Shown in pieces: positions 54,876 through 60,000 of a stretch of DNA of 60,000 bases. This DNA is from Nymphaea colorata (Eukaryota > Streptophyta > Magnoliopsida > Nymphaeales > Nymphaeaceae). The translations under genes were made by a program, and so were the position numbers. How positions within the stretch are numbered: the first letter of the stretch is position 1; each line of letters opens with the position of its first letter. Below the pieces are notes generated by a model, which was given only the letters and a program-made list of their open reading frames with translations, was not told the DNA's origin and made no database searches. The DNA lies in the NCBI RefSeq assembly GCF_008831285.2, contig NC_045150.1, forward strand, positions 6,958,001 to 7,018,000, in the 5' to 3' direction.

Positions 54876-57708
54876 TAGTGTATAGTTATATGTATCCCAT
54901 GGTGTATATATATTTTAAGATTCATTTAGTTTTATTTCACTTGTATTTTTCCTTACGGGATGACTCCCTTTGTAATAATGTGCTTCTTGAAAACATATTG
55001 AATTATATTCAGATGATTTTTTATCTATCTTTCTAGTGCCTTTGTGCACTTTGTGAGTGCTTAAGTAATTCAAGAAGCTTTGTGAAGTGTAACCCATGTG
55101 TCATGGCCTATTGCTGTTTTTGGAGTATATTTTTATGAGATACTATAGATATACAGACAAACAATGGTGTGAAGCAAGAAGGAATACCTCGTGATCTAGC
55201 CTTCAGTGAAAAATATTCAGAGCTTCCATGAGAAAATATTATCGATGGGCTGTGAAGCCATCATTTATGAAAAATCTACTTAGAAAATCTATAGCTAGCA
55301 AAGCCTCAACTTTTATTTTTTACCATCTAATAGGAGCTGGCAACAACACCACAGTTCTCTTAACAGAGTTTTATGCTGTTATCTGTATTCCATCATCATT
55401 ATTCTAGGATAGCCATTGAAAATTTGTTTGGAATCTTTCCACATGTATGCTAACTAAACTGCCATGAAATTGCTCTCAGTACTTGCATCTAGGTGGGTGC
55501 TTGATTCATTTCCTCCAGAAAGCACCACTTTCTGGGGGTTAAATCCTTTGCAGCAGACAGGAGATGCTAACATTAAAGAAATTTCCCTGATATTGGGAGA
55601 AAACTTCTTAACCAAAGGACAGTTTTGTTGACCATTATTTTGTTTTAAAAATGTCACTTTTGTTCTAAACTTGAGGGGGTGTTTCGATGACATCCTCATC
55701 TAATTCAGTTTTATGAAAACTTGGTTTCGTGAATACTTGGTTTTGTGACAAACTAGATAGATCAAACAAATATCACATGCTAGTCTTGAATTTCTAATTT
55801 CCTTGTAATACAAGAAGTTTCACCCATGAGACAAACGATTAAGAGAAAAAGGCAACTTTATAAATTTAAGCGAATAATAATACCCCTTGATAGAAGCCAA
55901 CAGCACATCCAGAATACACTGTGATAATTTGGTTGCACCGCTCATATATGTGAGCCAGTGGCAGATATGAAATATATCTGCCAAACAAAATACATCACCA
56001 CATCACTCTAGGTAAATAATAGCAAAGCCTCATGACAAACAAGCGTAGCCTTGGTTAGTGATAGATAAGATAATAGCATCCAGGTAAGCACACATAATGA
56101 TATTGGATTAGACAAAATTAGAGGAGTTTTCTAATTTGTGGGGAGCACAAAAGACTCACACATCTGACGAGTAAAATTCAGTTCTAAGAGATGAACCAGC
56201 AACATTTGCAATCAAGTTTCCATGCGATAGTACAACTCCCTGCAAAAAATGAAAATATGAACACAACCATTAAACGAAATAAATTTTTTTTACATCAACC
56301 TATTCAAAGTACCAAAAGCGGTACCTTTGGTGTGCCAGTCGTTCCACTAGTATAGCATACTGTTGCAATATCTTCAGGCTTTGGAGGACGAAATTGTAGC
56401 AGGTTACATTGACCCTGAAACAGCATACAGTTCATAACAGTGTCGGTAAAAGTGTTATTACCATGTGACAGATGTCAGTAATTGGTTTATTTACCTACAA
56501 GTAGGACGCGTTAGTGAAGGCGTCTACACCGACGAACTAAAATGTTGGTGATAGTTTTCACCGATATTTTCTTCACCGACGACCACAACAGACATCAGTA
56601 AAACATTTACTGATGTGTTTTCATGTTTTACTGACACTTTTTGACCGTCGATGAATCCTCGTTTCTTTGTAGTGAGAAAACCAAAAATAATTGAAAATTA
56701 GTGAATGGAACATACATACATATTGATTACTCATCCCCACAGTTGTAATGTTGTTATGCTGTCTTTTCAAGTTGCAAGGGGAGTGTTAAAACAGGAGGCA
56801 AGGTCATTTTTATAGTCATAATTCTTCTTTTTCCTCGTATGTTGCTAAACCATACCATATATAGGGTACTTGGAGCTGGATCAGCCCTTTATACAAAAAA
56901 CTAGCCTGACAGCATGGACAAGTCATTAATCTTTTTAGTATAAGTCTATTAGATATACTTACAAAGTATCATGATATTTCAGGATTACGTTGGACACAGT
57001 AATCCCCATCAGAAAAGTCAACAGAGATATTGAATCAATGAAACAAATATCAAATCTTCCATCCATCTAAGAATAGGAGAAAACTAAAGACATAAATTTT
57101 CAATAGATTTTGGTTCTCATTTCCAAAATTGCAAAGAAGTCGATCATTAAATTTTCTCTCTGCACCTACAGATTCTAAGACGCATCATTTTAAGCAAGAT
57201 TGGAAAAATAACTAAAGCGGTGAAAAAAATTAGAAGTAGGCGAAGAGAAAAAACTGAATGCCCCTCAAACAATGTAAAAATCTTACTTAAGCATGAAATA
57301 CAAATATCACAACAATTAATAAAGTAAAGTTTCAGAGTTTCAGGTCAACATTCTTTTTCAGTTTTTTTTTTTTCTGCCCTAGCTCAAAATACTTCTCTTG
57401 CGTAGAAAAAACAGCTTCAACCAGATTTATTTTACAATAACCACTCAGTAACTTGACAGTGATGACTGTAATATTGACATAAGTACCTGATTAAGCAATT
57501 TTGAGTAAGATACGATCTGGATGCCGGTTGAAGATGGAAGAGGTGGCATGAGCTCATCCACCACTCCAACAACCTGTTTCAAGGAAATTTTAGATGGAAT
57601 TAATACTAACTACATGGCGTTGAAAACAAATAAAAGCATAACAAACTCCATTTAGAATCTTACCACTATGAGGCGGACAGATGGAATCTCAGATAGGAAG
57701 CTCAACAA
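49010..57708 (-). CDS. LACS6/7-like: Peroxisomal-type long-chain acyl-CoA synthetase, 5' end off window
   Basis: Activates long-chain fatty acids to acyl-CoA with ATP; LACS6/7 proteins feed peroxisomal beta-oxidation. Exons, 5' to 3': 57664-57708, 57487-57573, 56325-56414, 56160-56239, 55884-55977, 54527-54615, 54340-54428, 53849-53978, 52842-52960, 52494-52617, 52246-52332, 51407-51510, 51243-51328, 51040-51126, 50868-50954, 49010-49108. Phases join throughout, giving 498 residues plus TGA. Motifs in order: P-loop [11 protein letters not shown] and [47 protein letters not shown], the signature [34 protein letters not shown], and the tail [17 protein letters not shown]. Full-length relatives have ~700 residues, so the N-terminal ~200, including any PTS2 signal, lie beyond 60000. 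The stop follows KKAL; no SKL-type PTS1 is present. Confidence 0.94.
49109..50867. repeat. Last LACS intron with clustered microsatellites
   Basis: (TC)n at 49821-49842, (AC)n at 49842-49859, (TA)n at 49886-49922, (GT)n near 50228-50246, (GA)n at 50412-50437 and (GA)n at 50822-50858. The final one lies within ~10 nt of the GC donor. The rest shows no gene. Confidence 0.85.
50868..50954 (-). CDS. LACS6/7-like: LACS penultimate exon with GC splice donor
   Basis: Encodes 29 codons ([16 protein letters not shown] ... LLTPTFK) in phase 0. The exon must end after AAG, because the next exon begins IKRPQAK, and the intron then starts GCAAGA rather than GT. GC-AG introns are a known minor class and usually have a strong exon-side consensus, as here (AAG|GCAAG). 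A (CT)n tract starts about 10 nt into the intron. Confidence 0.85.
51511..52245. other. LACS intron, featureless
   Basis: Ordinary AT-rich intron sequence; open frames here are shadows. Confidence 0.5.
52801..52838. repeat. (GA)n microsatellite at a LACS splice donor
   Basis: The tract ends 3 bp before the exon at 52842, so on the transcript the intron starts GTACTCTCTCTC and continues as (CT)n. Confidence 0.95.
52961..53848. repeat. LACS intron with (TA)n(TG)n tract
   Basis: A compound (TA)n(TG)n microsatellite lies at 53571-53611. The remainder is AT-rich and featureless. Confidence 0.8.
54616..55883. repeat. LACS intron with (TA)n tract
   Basis: An uninterrupted (TA)n of ~36 bp lies at 54837-54873. 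The remainder shows no recognisable element. Confidence 0.7.
56160..56414 (-). CDS. LACS6/7-like: LACS exons with the ATP/AMP-binding P-loop
   Basis: Two exons (56325-56414 and 56160-56239) separated by an 85-bp intron encode the AMP-binding motif [10 protein letters not shown] followed by [17 protein letters not shown]. The intron splits the motif exactly between Lys and Gly. This glycine-rich loop binds the ATP phosphates in the adenylate-forming superfamily. Confidence 0.92.
56432..56674. mobile_element. CACTA-like non-autonomous element or fragment
   Basis: The right end reads, on the minus strand, CACTACAAAGAAACGAGG followed by ATTCATCGACGG. This is the typical CACTACAAGAAA start of plant CACTA (En/Spm) elements. 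Subterminal CCGACGA and ACTGATG motifs recur inside (56530-56620). The left end is probably near CAGTGTCGGTAAAAGTG (56440) and is less clear. It sits in a LACS intron. Confidence 0.55.
56675..57486. other. LACS intron, featureless
   Basis: AT-rich with a poly-T run near 57362. Nothing recognised. Confidence 0.5.
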
Positions 57709-58646
57709 CTGCAAAAAGAAAGAAGAAAGCTATTAAGGGCAGAAGAAAAAAAAACACTCACAATTATATTCATTATTTCAAAAAGTGAAACAAATAAACA
57801 TATAAGGATATAAAACTAAAAGTCTAAAATGCATTAGAGTCCCATTTTGACAGTCCTTTTCTCCAGTAGCATCTTGACTACCATGAAAAGTATGGTCTCA
57901 CATCAGCCAGCATAAAATCTTCCTCCTCCAACTCTATGTAAGACAGAAACTTGAAGGAACTATTGCTCTACATGGAGGCAAAACTAAAACAGGTGCTATC
58001 CAACTGAATTACTGAAGTACCTAGACTAAAAACTGGAACCCGCTTCTGGTTCTCGAATGGGGTTAAAACAATAGAAGTTTAACAGTTGCAAGCCCAATTG
58101 GGGAAACTATCCCTAATTCATGCCAACTATCGTTTGCGAGTCCAATGCTATGGATGGGAAACTTGTTGATGGTTCATATTTCGCCTAAGGGTCCACTACC
58201 CTGTGCACTTGTCATCCTTGTCTTTGCATCACCATAGACTTAGCTTTGATTGCTCCCACAAGATTTTCAAACAAAGCCTAGTTTGGCTGCAGCAGATGCC
58301 CCATACCCTTCACTAGGCTGTGCTAGACAAAGTTGGTTCATGACATTTTCCGACCACAACATTGATGTTCTCATTTGCTTGGTACTTGCTTGAGTAGGAT
58401 TCGGTTTGCCATTTGTGCCACCATCCTTTGTCTTTCTTGTCTATACTGAAGCATGCATGGAACTAGCCCATCTTCGCCCATGGGCTGCCTTTCTTGCACC
58501 ATCTGCTCAAGGAATTTCCAAGCCCTCGAGAGCCTTGGCATAATCGCTTTGTCGTTCTCAAGTTGTGCATATCAATTGATCCATCGTTGTGCCTCAGCTA
58601 ACAACTCACTCATCAAGTGAATTCCATCTAAGCTTTTATTTTCTGA

Positions 58647-58680
<34 letters not shown>

Positions 58681-58688
58681 GTACAGAG
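57709..58688. other. Upstream LACS intron, possible retroelement relic
   Basis: No further LACS exon was found. Minus-strand 58550-58330 reads as a broken stretch (LSRAWKFLEQMVQERQ, then MLQYRQERQRMVAQM) that looks like degenerate protein-coding sequence, possibly retroelement gag; I do not recognise it. A (GT)n(TA)n tract lies at 58648-58680. Confidence 0.35.
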
Positions 58689-59045
58689 CTAAGTCACACG
58701 GGTACGTATGACCTGCCCAAATACCTGTGTCAGTATGCAGGCGTGGCGACACGCATACGTGGGTACGGCTGTATTTTACAAATTAAAAATTTATATTTTC
58801 AAACTTAATTTTTCTTTAATTTTGATTTTTCCCTTCTTTTTTATTTCGCTTCCACCTAGATTCTACATTTTCTTCTCATTTTTCTTTAATTTTGAGATTT
58901 TTTGTGGATTATTATATATATAATGTATATATTTACATACACACTCTACCGTACCCCCATACCCAAATTTTCTAAAATTACCATACCTGTACAGCTGTAC
59001 CCACTTCGCCATACTCATACCCGAAGCTGTACCCATGTGACTTAG
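58689..59045. mobile_element. 357-bp hAT-type MITE with 8-bp target duplication
   Basis: Ends CTAAGTCACACGGGTAC and GTACCCATGTGACTTAG are inverted repeats, flanked by exact octamers GTACAGAG (58681-58688 and 59046-59053). Subterminal GGTACGG/CCGTACC motifs flank an AT-rich core. Same terminal type as 32467-33796. Confidence 0.93.
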
Positions 59046-59053
59046 GTACAGAG

Positions 59054-59689
59054 TATACATGTACACTGCCATATAGCTTCTGTTTTTATGTGCTTGTTAT
59101 TTCTTTTCTGTTTCACTTTTTTTTGTTTGTTTTTCCTTGTGATCAGCCATAATATGGCTATTGGAACTAGCCCAACAGCTGGGTCTCTGTATTGTGTTTG
59201 TGTGCATAAGTGACGAATAAATCTATTTCAAAATGTCACAATTTTCCTATTTCATCTTTTGTTTCAACAGTTGAGTACACATGCCCTAAAATTAGAAGTA
59301 CTGAAAATTTTGTAAATCACTTTAAAAATTCAAAATCTTTTAACCTTGTCAATCTTTGGGTGTGTTGTGAAATTGAATTTCAACTTCTTATTGTCTTTGC
59401 TCAAGTTGCCAACCATGGATGCAGCATTTCTTTCTCAACATACTAGACCACGACGAAAGTTTGTTTCTTATAATACCTTCACTCCATGACAAGAGCTTGG
59501 CTTCTTGCTATTCACTCTTATTTAGGATGTACTACCTGTTGCCAAATTAAGCAACATTCACAAGTTGTCCTGAAGCCATGCAACTACAACTTAATGCCTA
59601 GAAAAATGGAAATCATGACAAATACAAACTTTGCCCAAAGAAAGATGTCACAGAAAATTGCAAGAGAAGAAAAGTCTATTCTTTGATTA
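59054..59689. other. AT-rich sequence, nothing recognised
   Basis: Lies between the MITE and the copia end. Short open frames have no family resemblance. Confidence 0.4.
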
Positions 59690-60000
59690 AGCCTAATATT
59701 GCTTGAGTAGAAATTAAGAGGTGGAAAACATAATTACAAAATAAGTCAGATGAATAAAATAAAAAGAACACAGAGGGCTCCATACTTTTCTAAATTCTAA
59801 TAACCTCCCATTTTAACATTATTTTTCTTTCAACTCCCCATCAAGTTGGAGCATAGATATTAATCATGCTTAGCTTGTCACAACATTTAGAGAAATCAGA
59901 TATAGGTAGAGATGTGGTAAACACATCAGCAAGTTGCGCTTCAGCTGAAACATGAATTGTAGAAATGTTCTCACTTTAGACCATATCACAGATATAATGA
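59690..60000 (-). mobile_element. Copia 3' end (RNase H tail and LTR), continues off window
   Basis: On the minus strand, 59990-59840 reads STIHVSAEAQLADVFTTSLP and then FSKCCDKLSMINI, the C-terminal RNase H tail of copia pol. A polypurine tract (CAACTTGATGGGGAGTTG, ~59854-59837) and an LTR start near 59818 (TGTTAAAATGG) follow. The LTR runs left to about 59690. It is related to the relic at 18170-18722. Confidence 0.7.

Overview
This is a nuclear window from a flowering plant. It carries two intron-rich genes, both transcribed right to left and both cut by the window edges, embedded in AT-rich DNA full of Ty1/copia and hAT-type mobile elements and microsatellites. Plant origin follows from the closeness of both proteins to plant families, from copia elements primed by initiator tRNA-Met, and from plant-type hAT (DUF659) relics. 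The very long transposon-filled introns suggest a large-intron lineage, but I cannot name the species.

Gene 1 (3381-46584, minus) encodes a lysosomal/vacuolar-type alpha-N-acetylglucosaminidase (NAGLU, glycoside hydrolase family 89). Sixteen coding exons can be placed base by base with GT-AG borders and unbroken phase, giving about 617 residues. One short exon (3n+2 nt) must lie between 4261 and 14820 and was not found. The last ~190 residues lie off the left edge. Both expected catalytic glutamates are present (residues 355 and 485). The gene is over 43 kb long, mainly because of intron 6 (14.7 kb) and the 4261-14820 interval (10.6 kb). A G-box and a TATA box lie just upstream of the start.

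Gene 2 (49010-57708, minus) encodes a peroxisomal-type long-chain acyl-CoA synthetase (LACS6/7 group). Sixteen exons encode the C-terminal 498 residues, including the ATP/AMP motif and the fatty-acyl-CoA synthetase signature. The N-terminus is off the right edge. The protein ends in KAL rather than a canonical SKL-type signal, and one intron uses a GC donor.

Mobile elements, left to right: a decayed copia element with PBS and LTR (1-2437); a 5'-truncated but otherwise nearly open copia element (4888-9030); a copia gag fragment split by a MITE (12112-13470); several MITEs with exact 8-bp target duplications (13617-13942, 31115-31455, 32467-33796, 39762-40579, 58689-59045); a deleted copia relic (18170-18722); a hAT transposase pseudogene (about 24849-28446); a second copia element, 3'-truncated and holding two nested MITEs (30906-37060); a CACTA-like end in a LACS intron; and a copia 3' end at the right edge. 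No CRISPR, rRNA or tRNA gene, operon or evident novel enzymatic system was seen. The notable content is gene architecture and transposon stratigraphy.
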